DNA of 64,000 nt from Anniella stebbinsi (GCA_029215795.1 JARDYH010000002.1:10657001-10721000), one strand, 5' to 3'. Positions 1 through 10,464 are shown, counted from the stretch's first letter. Translations and numbers: made by a program. Notes: generated by a model from the letters alone, not told the origin.

Positions 1-1492
1 TATCAAGCCAAGTGGTACCTGTAATGTGCCCATGTTTCCTGTTTGTATCTTTAAAAATAAAAAAGTGGGAGGCGTAACTGTATTTACCCCACTACTACCC
101 ATTTTTCTAAAATTAATTGCCACACAAGGCAAGCACCTATGTTTCTGAAATTTCACACACATAGGTCCCAAGGTATCACCTACAATGTGGCAAAGTCTCA
201 TGTGTGTAACTTTAAAAATGACAAAGTTATAGGTGTTTCTTTCCTCATTGTTTCAAAAATTAATTGCCACACAAGGCAAGCTCCAAAGTTTCTGAAATTT
301 CACGCACATATCAAGCCAAGTGGTACCTGTAATGTGCCCAAGTTTCCTGCTTGTATCTTCAAAAATAAAAAAATGGGAGGCGTAACTGTATTTACCCCAC
401 TACTACCCATTGTTCTAAAAATTAACTGCCACACAAGACAAGCACCTACGTTTCTGAAATTTCACACACATAGGTCGCAAGGTACCACCTACAATGTGGC
501 AAAGTTTCATGTGTGTAACTTTAAAAATGACAAAGTTATAGGCATTCCTGGGTATTTATTAAAAAATTAATTGCCACACAAGGCAAGCTCCAAAGTTTCT
601 GAAATTTCACACACATATCAAGCCAAGTGGTACCTGTAATGTGCCCAAGTTTCCTGTTTGTATCTTCAAAAATAGAAAAGTGGGAGGCGTAACTGTATTT
701 ACCCCACTACTACCCATTGTTCTAAAAATTAACTGCCACACAAGACAAGCACCTACGTTTCTGAAATTTCACACACATAGGTCCCAAGGTACCACCTACA
801 ATGTGGCAAAGTTTCATGTGTGTAACTTTAAAAATGACAAAGTTATAGGCATTCCTGGGTATTTATTAAAAAATTAATTGCCACACAAGGCAAGCTCCAA
901 AGTTTCTGAAATTTCACACACATATCAAGCCAAGTGGTACCTGTAATGTGCCCAAGTTTCCTGTTTGTATCTTTAAAAATAAAAAAATGGGAGGCGTAAC
1001 TGTATTTACCCCACTACTACCCATTTTTCTAAAATTAATTGCCACACAAGGCAAGCACCTATGTTTCTGAAATTTCACACACATAGGTCCCAAGGTACCA
1101 CCTACAATGTGGCAAAGTCTCATGTGTGTAACTTTAAAAATGACAAAGTTATAGGTGTTTCTTTCCTCATTGTTTCAAAAATTAATTGCCACACAAGGCA
1201 AGCTCCAAAGTTTCTGAAATTTCACACACATATCAAGCCAAGTGGTACCTGTAATGTGCCCAAGTTTCCTGCTTGTATCTTCAAAAATAGAAAAGTGGGA
1301 GGCATAACTGTATTTACCCCACTACTACCCATTGTTCTAAAAATTAATTGCCACACAAGACAAGCACCTACGTTTCTGAAATTTCACACACATAGGTCCC
1401 AAGGTACCACCTACAATGTGGCAAAGTTTCATGTGTGTAACTTTAAAAATGACAAAGTTATAGGCATTCCTGGGTATTTATTAAAAAATTAA
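1..1492. repeat. Satellite-like tandem array, 307-bp dimeric unit
   Basis: Units begin at 1, 309, 616, 923 and 1231, each opening with TATCAAGCCAAGTGGTACC, so the period is 307-308 bp. Each unit holds two related halves, one with ACCTGTAATGTGCCCAAG and one with ACCACCTACAATGTGGCAAAG; both end near TTTCTGAAATTTCACACACA. Units 1 and 4 share GGTGTTTCTTTCCTC (231 and 1153), while units 2, 3 and 5 carry GGCATTCCTGGG (541, 848, 1463). Units 2 and 5 also share CCTGCTTGTATC, where unit 3 has CCTGTTTGTATC. The larger period is therefore three units, 922 bp. Open frames of 143 codons at 139-570 and 1061-1492 are by-products of the repeat. The array continues past the left edge. Confidence 0.93.
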
Positions 1493-1660
1493 TTGCCACA
1501 AAACGCATGCACCAATCTTTCTGAAATTTCTCACAGATAACTATCCCTAACCAGTCTACAATGTGCCCAAGTTTCATCCTTCTATCTTTAAAAATGAAAA
1601 AACCTATAGGCGTTTTTGTAAAACAATACTTGGCTATGGGAAAAAGCATTCAAAATGGCG
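1493..1660. repeat. Diverged edge monomer of the tandem array
   Basis: This stretch keeps the order of the array (AATTGCCACA, then TTTCTGAAATTTC, then ACAATGTGCCCAAGTTTC, then TTTAAAAATGAAAAA) but differs at many bases and lacks half of the dimer. It looks like an edge copy no longer homogenised with the array. Confidence 0.8.
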
Positions 1661-1790
1661 TCCGATCCGGATCGGATCTCGGCGAATCGGATCGGATCGG
1701 AGGTTGATCAGATCGGATCGGATTTTCCCAATTTTGGGGTGTATCGGATTCGGATCGTGGATCGGATCCGATCCGATGCACACCCCTAAA
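1661..1790 (-). repeat. GATCGG-rich end of an interspersed repeat
   Basis: ATCGGATCGG-type words recur many times between 1664 and 1780. Read on the minus strand the segment starts TAGGGGTGTGCATCGGATC, similar to the start of the repeat at 19875 (CTAGAGGTGTGCA). It probably is the end of an interspersed element continuous with the array at 1-1660. A short ATATCT/AT tract follows at 1790-1822. Confidence 0.55.
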
Positions 1791-1822
1791 TATATCTATA
1801 TCTATATCTATAGATATAGATA

Positions 1823-2267
1823 GGTTTCATCACAACAATCAAACTGAATGAAATAAGGATGAGAGGAACCACTCTGTGCATTGAAAAATAATGATTAATG
1901 AAGGTCATTAATGAAGATTAGTAAATGAAAATTAGTGGAGCTTGAGGAAGGAGAGGCAGGGCCCATAGGCAAAAGATTGTTTCATCTTCCATCAGCCTTC
2001 CCAGCCGGGCAGCCGGCTGGCTGGGGATAATGGAAGTTAAAATTCTGGAGAGCTCCCTATTGGGGAAGGTTGTTCGACAACATCTAATTAACAAATATGT
2101 GGCAAGCAGGAAAATATATTCATATTCTGCCTTTGCAGATGGATCATCTACTTTCAGCTTAAATTAGTAGAGAAACAGCTTGTGGCATAATCAAGTACAG
2201 ATCCAAACTATGCCAGTGGTAGTGTGTGAGAAGAGCTCTATGCGCAAATACCAAATTGTCTACAATG
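1823..2267. other. Unassigned intergenic or intronic DNA
   Basis: No gene, tandem repeat or recognisable mobile element is visible. A small inverted pair (AGCCGGGCAGCCGGCTGGCTG) lies at 2004-2025. The gene context beyond the exon at 8416 suggests a LOXHD1 intron, but the next exon was not found. Confidence 0.4.
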
Positions 2268-3530
2268 ACAATCATAGAACAGTTGAGTTGAAAGGGGCCT
2301 ATAAAGCTGTCGAATCCAACCCCCTGCTCAATGAAGGAATCCACCTTAAAGCATACATGAAAGATGGCTGTCCAGCTGCATTTTGAATGCCTCTAGTGTG
2401 GGAGAGCCCACCACCTCCCTAGGTCATTGGTTTCATTGTTGCTGGAAATCAGTTTTTCCTGATGTTCAGCGTAACCTGATTTCCTGGCCCTCCTTTATGT
2501 GACAACCTTTCAAGTGCTTGAAGAATTCTATCATGTCTCCCCTCAGTCTTCTCAAGGCTAAACATGTCCAGTTCTTTCCATCTCTCCTCATAGGGCTTTG
2601 TTTCCAGACACCTGATCATCCTCATTGCCCTCGTCTGAACACGCTCCAGCTTGCCAGCATCCTTCTTGAAGTGTGATGCCCAGAACTGGACACAATACTC
2701 AAGATGAGGCCTAACCAGTGCCGAATAGAGGGGAACCAGTATCTCGAGCGATTTGGAAGCTATACTTCTATTAATGCAGCCCAAAATAGCATTTTTTAAT
2801 ATATATATTTTTTACAGCCACGTCATACTGTTGGCTCATATTCAGCTTGTGATCTACAATTCCCAGATCCTACTCACTTGTAGTATTGCTGAGCCAAGTA
2901 TTCCCCATCTTGTAACGGTGTAGTTGGTTTCTTTTTCCTTGACATTCGTCCCTATTAAATTTCATTCTGTTGTTTTCAGCCCAGCACTCCAACCTATCAA
3001 GATCACTTTGGAGTTTATTTCTGTCTTCCAGGTTATTAGTGATCCCACCCAATTTTGTATCATCTGCAAATTTGATAAGCATTCCCTGCACTTCCAAAAT
3101 GTTGAAGAGCACTGGGCCCAGGACTGAGCCCCACAGTACCCCACTTGTTCGCCCCCTCAAGTTTGAGAAGGTACCATTGATAAGCACTCTCTGGCTCAGT
3201 TTGGACGACACAATAAACAACTGGTGTGGGGGAAACAATCGTCAGTTGTATTGACTATCGTGTCATCCGAATGCTGCCATAGTCAACTCAGCGCTGATCC
3301 TAATCCACACCACAGTTGATTATGTATTACCATGTTGTGTGGGGAGTACCCCCTAGATGAACAACTGTAAAGTTGATTATTACCCCACCATCGACTATCG
3401 TGTTGTCCGAATTGAGCCTCTGAGTCCGATTCTGTAGCCAACTGTGGATCCACCTAATAGTTGTTCCATCTAGCCCACTTTTAGCTAGCTTGCTGATAAG
3501 AATGGCATGGGGTACTTTGTGGCAGCAAGT
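2268..3530 (-). mobile_element. CR1 LINE, 5'-truncated, pol broken
   Basis: The minus strand encodes parts of a CR1 reverse transcriptase. Near 3430-3530 it reads like GLDGTTIRWIHSWLQNRT. After a nested insertion comes GSVLGPVLFN and the RT active-site box FADDTKLG (about 3050-3090). The C-terminal part [14 protein letters not shown] with [10 protein letters not shown] follows at 2449-2784 in another frame. The 3' end near 2268 carries the usual CR1 text (GGAATCCACCTTAAAGCAT on the plus strand). Frame changes and internal stops show a dead copy. A full CR1 is several kb, so only the 3' part remains. Confidence 0.88.
3193..3418. mobile_element. GGCTCAATTCGG MITE, copy 1, inside CR1
   Basis: This 226-bp palindromic element begins GGCTCAGTTTGGACGAC and ends GTCCGAATTGAGCC. 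The 3 bases on each side are TCT, fitting a 3-bp target duplication. It splits the CR1 RT coding region: CR1 text resumes directly on both sides. It has the same layout as copies at 15224, 22790, 44838 and 46661. Confidence 0.85.
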
Positions 3531-4103
3531 TTAGATCACTATTTCCTATACTGCGATGTTTATCAGGACATTAGCACTAATTGATTTTCCATCTTTCTTT
3601 AGAAAGCTCAATGTTACCCCATAATAAGGAAGCAAGAGTCTTTCTTTTTCTTTTTCTCTTTCACAATGTCAGAAACCACATTGGAGTCAAAGAGACATTG
3701 CCTCAAATCCATATCTAGCAGTGGTGTATTTTTTTCCATTTTTGGAAAAGGCTTCCGATCAGGATCAGGAGCACAGAACAGGGAGAGGTGGGGGGCTATT
3801 AAGATACGGCTTGGCCCCCCTTACCTACACTAGAGGAAAGAAAAAAGATTTTGTTGCTAAATACAGATTTAATGTAACATCTGTTTTGGACCCTTAGTTC
3901 CATATATAATGTTTCAGTATTTGCTCATTTGGCTGCAAAGATGAGAGCAATTTTTTAAAAAATCCGCTATCTGCTGTTTGTTTATTTGTTTGTTTGTTTG
4001 TTTGTTTTTAATGCTATTCTGCAATGTTTGTAAAAACACATGATTCTGTTGTTTTTATGATTGGCTTATTTAAAATTGTTTTGAGCTGTCATGTTGATAT
4101 GTA
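3531..4103. other. Unassigned DNA with a TTTG microsatellite
   Basis: A (TTTG)n tract is at about 3976-4007. The rest shows no gene or recognised repeat. Confidence 0.4.
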
Positions 4104-4421
4104 CGGTGACCAGATAAAATCCAGGTCAGGGCTCACGTAACTTTAACAGTTGTAGAGAAAAAGGAATTTCATCCAGTGTCATTTGTATGCAATTAGTTCC
4201 TGGTGAAATCCCCTCTTCATCACAACATTTAAAGTTGCAGGGGCCCTGCTTTCTTTTGTATATGGTCACTCTAGTATAGTGCCTGCACCTTTAACTCTGT
4301 TGTGATGAAGAGGGAATTTCACCAGGAACTAATTGCATACACATGACACTGGCTGAAATTCCCTTTTCTCTACAACTGTTAAAGTTACATGAGCCCTGAC
4401 CTGGATTTTATCTGGTCACCC
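4104..4421. mobile_element. TA-flanked palindromic MITE, subfamily A
   Basis: The left end CGGTGACCAGATAAAATCC is mirrored by GGATTTTATCTGGTCACC at the right, and both ends abut TA. The two arms pair along most of their length, including the inner motif TTTAACAGTTGTAGAGAAAA. TA flanks fit a Tc1/mariner-type insertion. Subfamily A is marked by CAGGTCAGGGCTCA and CAATTAGTTCCTGG. No transposase is encoded. Confidence 0.85.
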
Positions 4422-4457
4422 TATTGATATGGCTATCTTTGATACGAAGCAGTAGTA

Positions 4458-4768
4458 GAGTGACCATATGGAAAGGAGGATGGCTTTATCTTTAACAGCT
4501 GCGTAGAAAAGAGAATTTCAGCAGGTGTCATTTGTGTGCTTGCAGCACCTGGTGAAATTCCCTCTTCAACACAACAGTTAAAGCTGCAGGAGCCCTGCCC
4601 TCTTTTGCATCTAGTCACTCTAGTATAGCTCCTGCAGCTTTAACTGTGGTGATGAAGAGGGGATTTCACCAGGTGCTGCGTGCATACAAAGGATACCTGC
4701 TGAAATTCCCTTTTCTATACAACTGTTAGGGATACAGGAGCCCTATCCCCCTTTCCATATGCTCACCT
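4458..4768. mobile_element. TA-flanked palindromic MITE, subfamily B
   Basis: Ends are GAGTGACCATATGGAAAGGA and TTTCCATATGCTCACCT with TA on both sides. The inner arms carry GCAGCACCTGGTGAAATTCC and its complement. It lies 37 bp from the subfamily A copy at 4104. Confidence 0.83.
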
Positions 4769-5311
4769 TAAGCAGTAGGAATAGTTGGGGCTTGCCATTT
4801 TGTACAAATTTCAAAAGCTTCTAGCAACAACCTCTGTTCACATGAAAAAGAGATATTTGGAGTTGGCTTGCTGGAATGCTTCAGAGCTGGTTTCTGTAGC
4901 CCACTAAAAAAAAGAAAAAAATGGTGCCTCAGTGGTGCCTATAAATAACTTTAATATTCCCCCTCTTTAAATGTCCAATGGGTTTCAAGCTGCCGAGTGT
5001 CCTTCTTCAGGGAATTTCCACAAAAAAGACCTCGTTTTCCTTTCTGTCTCCAACCTGCTGAATGAGACTCTCCTAAGGAAGGGCTACATTGAAGTTATTT
5101 ATAAGCAGCTGGAGACATTCCCTTTTGTGTGCTTGTGTGGCATAAAAGTGCAGGGCTCTTTGTCTTTGTTATATATTACAGCCAGTGCATAGAAGCTGCA
5201 TTAAATCAGCACAAAAATACTACAGCAGCTGCTTGGAGAAAATTGACTCCAGCCATTTTTGAGTGCATAAGGCAGAAAGTCTAAGCATTGCCGCCTTAAG
5301 GTCTACACCTC
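4769..5311. other. Unassigned DNA
   Basis: No coding similarity, tandem repeat or known element is visible. The 73-codon open frame at 4971-5192 has no protein family features. Confidence 0.35.
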
Positions 5312-5600
5312 AAGAACATAAGAAGTGCCATGCTGGATCATACTGAGGGTCTATCTAGTCCAGCACTCTGTTCACACAGTGGCCAACCAGCTATCAACCA
5401 GAGACCAACAAAGCAGGGCATAGTGCAGCAGCACCTTCCCACCCACGTGCCCCAGCAACCAGTGTATACAGGCTTCCTGCCTCTGATACTGGAGGAAGCA
5501 AATTGTCATCAGGACTAGTAGCCACTGATAGCCTTCTCCTCCAGGAATTTATCCAGCCCTCTTTTAAAGCCATCCACCCTGTGTCAATTCATTATGAATG
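5312..5600 (-). mobile_element. CR1/L3-like LINE 3' end
   Basis: Starts AGAACATAAGAAGTGCCATGCTGGATCA, a typical reversed 3' tail, followed by CCAGCACTCTGTTCACACAGTGGCCAACC. The same text recurs at 13328, 34878, 40205 and 45690. Only non-coding 3' sequence is present. Confidence 0.8.
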
Positions 5601-5624
5601 TGGAATAAAAAGCAGGAAATGGCA

Positions 5625-5720
5625 TCAGGAAAACATTATATAGAATGTGTCATATGCCCCAAAAGATATCAGTGCGCTTCAATACCTCTATAAAGCAGTA
5701 GTGTAGATCTATCCTTTGTA
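5625..5720. repeat. Fragment of a short repeat with GTAGTGTAGAT end
   Basis: The text ATAGAATGTGTCATATGCCCC through CTATAAAGCAGTAGTGTAGAT resembles, in reverse, the insertion at 5930-6060 and the element at 18862-19005. It probably is a partial copy of the same non-autonomous DNA element. Confidence 0.5.
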
Positions 5721-5929
5721 AAGCTGGGATATATTTATCCATTTATCAATAAGTGTGGATTTGTTGCTTTAACAGTGTCCAAAATGGGTTGCTTGGGAGG
5801 ACATTTGTCTCACTCAACCTCATAGAGAGTCAGTGTGGTGTAGCGGTTAGAGTGTTAGACTGGGACTCAGGAGATCCGTGTTCTAGTCCCCACTCAGCCA
5901 TGAAGTTCACTGAGTGATTTTGGGCACTT

Positions 5930-6060
5930 AGGATCCATACTACTGCTTTATAGCAGTACTGAAGTGCACTGGCAACTGTTGGGGCCCATGACACATTCCA
6001 TATACTGTTTCTAAACTGCTTTCATAGTGTTATATCGTGCATGGTGTAGAGCTGGCCTTC
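5930..6060. mobile_element. Short DNA element nested in the SINE
   Basis: It reads ATCCATACTACTGCTTTATAGCAG through TATCGTGCATGGTGTAGA and shares the middle motif TGGGGCCCATGACACATTCCATATAC with 18862-19005. It interrupts the SINE between the tRNA-like head and the CTCAGCCTAC body. Confidence 0.6.
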
Positions 6061-6124
6061 GTAATTCTCAGCCTACTCTACTTCACAGGGAGGTTGTGAG
6101 GATAAAATGGAGAGGAGGAGGAGG

Positions 6125-6515
6125 AGGAGGAGGAGGAGGTGGTTTAGCCTAGAGAAGAGAAAATTGAGGGGAGACTTAATAGCACTCTTCAAATACTTGA
6201 AAGGTTGTCACACAGAGAAGGGCCAGGATCTCTTCCCGATCACCCCAGAGTGCAGGACGTGGAATAATGGGCTCAAGTTCCAGGAAGCCAGATTCTGGCT
6301 AGACATCGGGAAAAACTCCCTGACTGTTAGAGCAGTATGACAATGGAACCAATCAGCTAGGGTGGTGGTGGGCTCTCCCATACTGGAGGCCTTCAAGAGG
6401 CAGCTGGACAGCCATCTGTCAGGTATGCTTTAAGGTGGATTCCTGCATGGAGCAGGGGGTTGGACTCGATGGCCTTAGAGGCCCCTTCCAACTCTACTAT
6501 TCTATGATGCTATGA
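6125..6515 (+). mobile_element. CR1 LINE 3' fragment nested in the SINE
   Basis: The plus strand encodes WFSLEKRKLRGDLIALFKYL, the C-terminal part of CR1 pol, then a short 3' UTR ending in TCTACTATTCTATGATGCTATGA, the octamer-type CR1 tail. It inserted at a GGA-rich point of the SINE, where a (GGA)n tract now lies at 6103-6138. Confidence 0.85.
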
Positions 6516-6780
6516 TTTTATATGCTGTCTTGGGCTCCTTGGAGGAAAGTTAGGGTATAAATGTAACAAATAAATACATAGCAGGGGCAGATCCAAAAAT
6601 GGCCTGGTTCACATGCGCACAAACAGCTCACTTGCTGCATTGCGAAAACTGCCACAGGAAGAGATTTAAAAACACCTCCTCACAGCAACCATGCCCTCTG
6701 GCTCACTTGTCTTGGGCTATTAGAATATCAGCACATTTTTCTCACATTTCTGTCCTCAACCCAGCAGAAAACACAGTCCA

Positions 6781-6781
<1 letters not shown>

Positions 6782-6822
<41 letters not shown>

Positions 6823-7110
6823 TATCTCTTTCTCGCTTGTGGCGTCTTTTCTGGACAATATTATTGTTATCATTTCTGTTTTCTTGCCATATCATCCCAT
6901 AGCCAAAGCTATCGGGGGGGGGGGGGTTACAAAAAATTAAAACATTTAAAATCAATATACAAAATTTTAAACCATAAAAACTTAAAACAGACAGCATACA
7001 AAGACAACATACATCTAAAAACAACTTTGAGCTCTCAACCAAACCTAAAGGAATATGCCAGGGAGGGTAATCTGGAGCCCGCAGGATAATTTTAAAAGCC
7101 CTCTGCAAGC
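6782..7110 (-). mobile_element. L2-like LINE 3' tail with (TTA)n
   Basis: A (TTA)n tract at 6782-6822 is followed by TATCATCCCATAGCC and a run of AT-rich text with TTAAAACATTTAAAATCAATA. This is the reversed tail seen in other L2 copies here. A poly-G run lies at 6913-6925. Confidence 0.55.
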
Positions 7111-7342
7111 AATCAGTTCAGACTTCTGGGAAGAATGATTGGTTACTCTCCCAATGGTCTGCTGGCCATGGAGGGAGAGGGGGAGGGCCCTGCCCACTTT
7201 TGGTTCTGGGCTTGTCCGCTATTCCCTTCAGCTCTGCCCACCACTGTTATCCCCTCCAGCCCAAAACATTACCTCAGGAATACTGCCCTTGATGGAATAC
7301 CCACCCATGATGTATGTCAAGGACCACCCTCCTCGAAAGGTA

Positions 7343-7642
7343 GGCTGACCAGATAAAATCCAGGTCAGGGCTCATGTAACTTTAACAGTTGTAGAGAAAA
7401 GGGAATTTCAGCCAGGGTCATTTGTATGCAATGAGTTCTTGGTGAAATTCCCTCTTCATTGCAACAGTTAAAGGTGCAGACACTATACAAAAGAAGGCAG
7501 GAGCCCTGCAACTTTAACTGTTATGATGAAGAGGGGATTTCACCAGGAACTAATTGCATACAAATGACACTGGCTGAAATTCCCTTTTCTCTAGAACTGT
7601 TAAAGTTACAAGAGTCCTGACCTGGATTTTATTTGGTCACCC
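7343..7642. mobile_element. TA-flanked palindromic MITE, subfamily A
   Basis: Ends GGCTGACCAGATAAAATCC and GGATTTTATTTGGTCACC abut TA. The centre lacks about 20 bp present in the copy at 49147. Confidence 0.82.
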
Positions 7643-7904
7643 TATCAACAGGTAAGTGAGCAACACATGGTTTACATAGGATTGGATTGGCAATGAGCCG
7701 TTGCATTGGCTCAGGAACTAAGTCCGCTCATTTTTTCACCTATCTGAAGCTGTTCTAGCCACCCATTCAATCATTCCCACAATCCCCTTCTGCCCTTCTG
7801 CAAATGATGATGCCTGACTGCCAACAAAAGCTTTGTATGACCAAGATAGGTCTACTCCTGACCACATGAAGCTATCGTTTGTGTCCAGGGACTGTGGGTG
7901 CCTG
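7643..7904. other. Unassigned DNA between two MITEs
   Basis: No coding or repeat identity recognised. Confidence 0.35.
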
Positions 7905-8125
7905 CCTGGTGAAATTCCCTCTTCGATGCAACAGTTAAAGCTGCAGGAGCCCTTCCCTCTTTTGTATCTGGCCACTCTAGCATAGCTCCTGCACCATTAA
8001 CAGTCGTGACGAAGAGGGGATTTCTCCAGGGGCTGCATGCATATCAATGACACCTGCTGAAATCCTCTTTTCTCTACAACTGTTAAAGATACAGGAGCCC
8101 AGTCCTCCTTTCCATAGGGTCACCC
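7905..8125. mobile_element. TA-flanked MITE, subfamily B, left end missing
   Basis: It begins inside the left arm at CTGGTGAAATTCCCTCTTCG and continues to a normal right end CCATAGGGTCACCC followed by TA. The left terminal repeat is absent. Confidence 0.75.
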
Positions 8126-8415
8126 TATTTGAAAGCTGCCCCTTGCTCTCCTCTCTGTCTCCAGTGCCAGCACAAATACCCACCGACAGTGGAAGGAAGA
8201 ACAAGGGATAAACTGCCAAGCATCCAGCTCCCAGTTCCTCCTAAGGTTGTTTACAGAGGTCACGACACTATTACCAATGAGCCCGTTGTTCGGCACCCCC
8301 GCAAATGCTGACGCCTGGGACATCTGAACCCCCACGTCTGCCCTCCTCCCCTCTCTCCACAGCTCATATATCACCGTGTATTTTAAGACAGCCACACACA
8401 CGCACGCTGACTTAC

Positions 8416-8570
8416 ACTGCCCTTCTCAAATTTATTGGAGCTGTTCACACTGTTCTGCAGGATGCGGTCCCCTGTGTCTCCCTGGTCCCCGATGAGACAA
8501 GCAAAGACGTGGGCATCTGTCCCACTTCCGCTCACTGTCCCGGTGTACACAGTCACCCGGTACTTTATCA
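8416..8570 (-). CDS. LOXHD1: LOXHD1 exon: start of a fourth PLAT domain
   Basis: Most 3' exon of the gene visible here, 155 nt. The acceptor is TTTGCAG before TGATAAAG and the donor is GTAAGT. The codon split with the exon at 17449 gives V, then IKYRVTVYTG, the first strand of a PLAT (LH2) beta-sandwich. GSGTDAHVFACLIGD is the calcium-site loop typical of LOXHD1, and NKFEKGS closes the exon in phase 0. LOXHD1 is a stereociliary protein of hair cells built almost wholly of PLAT domains; loss of it causes hearing loss in mammals (human DFNB77). The following exon was not found between 1 and 8415. Confidence 0.95.
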
Positions 8571-9040
8571 CTGCAAAGGCACAGGTTCATGAAATTAAAA
8601 TTTTAAAAAACGTCCAGCGATGAAGCTGATCTTTGCCCATACGGCAGAGCAGAGAACCTCGCCTGCTTCACAGCTCGTCGTTCCCATAGGCAATTCAGCT
8701 TTTATGTTTCCAGCACTTCACGTCTGGTTATCCCTCCAAGAAACATAAAACCTTCCAACGGCTCCAAGCAGCACTAAAGCAATGTGTTGCTGAGTGCAGC
8801 TCATGCCTCATAAAAAGCAGGCTGGTTTTAGCCCACCCACTGCCACCAATTTTATCAGAAATGTTACTGGCTAGCACAGGCATTCAACGGAAGGGTTACC
8901 TCAAGACTGGCAAAGAGTATGAGGGAGAAACTCACTTGATGGATTTTGGGCCCGTTGACTCATGGTTGAATGTGGTTTGTGGACTATAGTCATGATTTGC
9001 AAGTGACATTTCACACTTCAGTTCACCACAGGAAGGTAGC
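8571..9040. other. LOXHD1 intron, unassigned
   Basis: No repeat identity is clear. The bases TTTTCATTTAATTTCATGAACCTGTG upstream of the exon (minus strand) supply the acceptor region. Confidence 0.4.
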
Positions 9041-9044
9041 CACC

Positions 9045-9284
9045 GTGGTATTTATTTATTATTGCATTTATATCTTGCCCGTTTTCCTCTTGCAAGGAAC
9101 CTAAGATGGCTGGCAAGGTCCTCCTCCTCTCCATCTGTACATTCATAACAACCCTGTGAGGTAGGTTAAGCTGAAAGTCAGTGACAGGCCCAAAGTCACC
9201 CAGTGAGCTTTGTGGCCAAGTGAGAACTAGAACCCAGATCTCCCAGTCCAGCACTCTATCTACTACACCACACTGGCTTTCAGA
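9045..9284 (-). mobile_element. tRNA-derived SINE, minus
   Basis: Reversed Sauria/Squam-type SINE: the tail is at the left (GGTATTTATTTATTATTGC) and the tRNA-like head at the right (CCAGTCCAGCACTCTATCTAC then ACCACACTGGC). Confidence 0.8.
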
Positions 9285-9287
9285 TAC

Positions 9288-9500
9288 AGTGGACAGAAGT
9301 GTTGGACTAGCACTGGGAAGTCTTGCCTTCAAATCCTCCTCCTCCTCCTAGACATAACGCTTCTCTAGGTGACCTTAGGGTAGTCATGTCTCTCAGCCTA
9401 ATTTATCCCACATTGTTGTTGTGAGGACAGAATCTGGAGGGGAACCTTATATGCTGCCCTGAGCTCCTTGGAAGATGGGCAGGATTAAAAAGTAAGATTA
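9288..9500 (+). mobile_element. tRNA-derived SINE, plus, diverged
   Basis: The order GTGTTGGACTAGCACTGGG, CTCAGCCTAA, GTTGTGAGGACAGAAT, CCTGAGCTCCTTGGA matches the SINE body. It stands head to head with the copy at 9045. Confidence 0.7.
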
Positions 9501-9564
9501 GATAAAGCACATTTTCATAGTACAATGTATTGCCTCAGACAACATGCTATTCAACAGAAATAAT

Positions 9565-9720
9565 AATAATGATGATGATAATAACAATAATAATTTATTA
9601 CACTTATATACCACCCCATAGCCATTAAAAGACTGAACACTAAAAAGACAATATACAAAATTTAAAACCATAAACATAAAACAGCTGACATTAAAACACT
9701 TTAAAACATTTTAACTGTTA
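9565..9720 (-). mobile_element. L2-like LINE 3' tail
   Basis: AATAATAATTTATTACACTTATATACCACCCCATAGCC followed by AT-rich TTAAAAC text is the reversed L2-type tail. Confidence 0.6.
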
Positions 9721-10157
9721 AGCCTGGCCACAATGTTAGCTGAAAGCCAGAACACAATGTACTCAGATGCGCGAACCAGACGTTTTGTCTAGCCCCAAGA
9801 GGGCAGAATACTTTCCAACTTTAATAATTAAAAAAGGACATTTGGTTTTTTTTCTATATACTGATAGGTGGTGTGCATTATTTTTTTAAAAAATTGGAAA
9901 ACCTAATGTCTGGAGGTGCTGAGTCCAAGGGAATTTCTCAAGTATTTCCCAGTCCCTCAGAAAGCAGCCCCTATGTTTGGCAATTTTCATAAATAAGTTG
10001 CTCAAAATGGTGTGGAAATACTTGTGGTATGCTTGTGGGATAGGGGAGGTGAATGAATCCCTGTTGCCTGAAGAATCAGTCAATGGTTGGACAACTCCTG
10101 TCACTCTTGAATGACATTGATTGTCTAGATCCAATTGAATTGGCTTTGAAGCTCTAG

Positions 10158-10282
10158 GGTGCAATGCTATATCTGTTTAGATAGGGGGGAAAAGTCCTAC
10201 AACTCCCGGCATTTCCCAGCAAGCCATGCTGGGAGTTGTCAGACTTTTTTCTGTCTAAAAAGGCATAGGATTGTGTCCTTAG
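10158..10282. mobile_element. Short palindromic DNA element
   Basis: The arms ACAACTCCCGGCATTTCCCAG and GCTGGGAGTTGT mirror each other, with ends GGTGCAATGCTAT and ATAGGATTGTGTCC. A related copy is at 25685-25830. Confidence 0.6.
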
Positions 10283-10462
10283 TTGACCGGTGGGATGATC
10301 TATGCCCAGAGAGAGGTAAGGGGAGTGTGGATATCTCAGAAGCTTTCAATACCATCAACTATGGCATCTTTCTAGATAGGCCCCCTGGGTTGGGTTTAGA
10401 AGGCAAACTTGGCAGTGGTTCTGCTCCTTTTGGGGAAGCCATTTCCAAAAGCTGGTATCTGG

Positions 10463-10464
<2 letters not shown>

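Larger units (their letters stand above)
5829..6578 (+). mobile_element. tRNA-derived SINE (Sauria/Squam type), split by two insertions
   Basis: The head GTCAGTGTGGTGTAGCGGTTAG with TTCTAGTCCCCACTCAGCC matches a tRNA-like promoter. The body resumes at about 6062 (CTCAGCCTACTCTACTTCACAGG) and the tail at about 6518 (TGTCTTGGGCTCCTTGGAGG then GGTATAAATG). Two later insertions, 5930-6060 and 6125-6515, account for the interruptions. Intact copies at 9288 and 13847 give the uninterrupted order. Confidence 0.82.

Noticed and set aside
139..1492. Two 143-codon open frames in the tandem array
   Set aside because: They recur only because the repeat unit recurs, and no domain or codon signature supports a protein.
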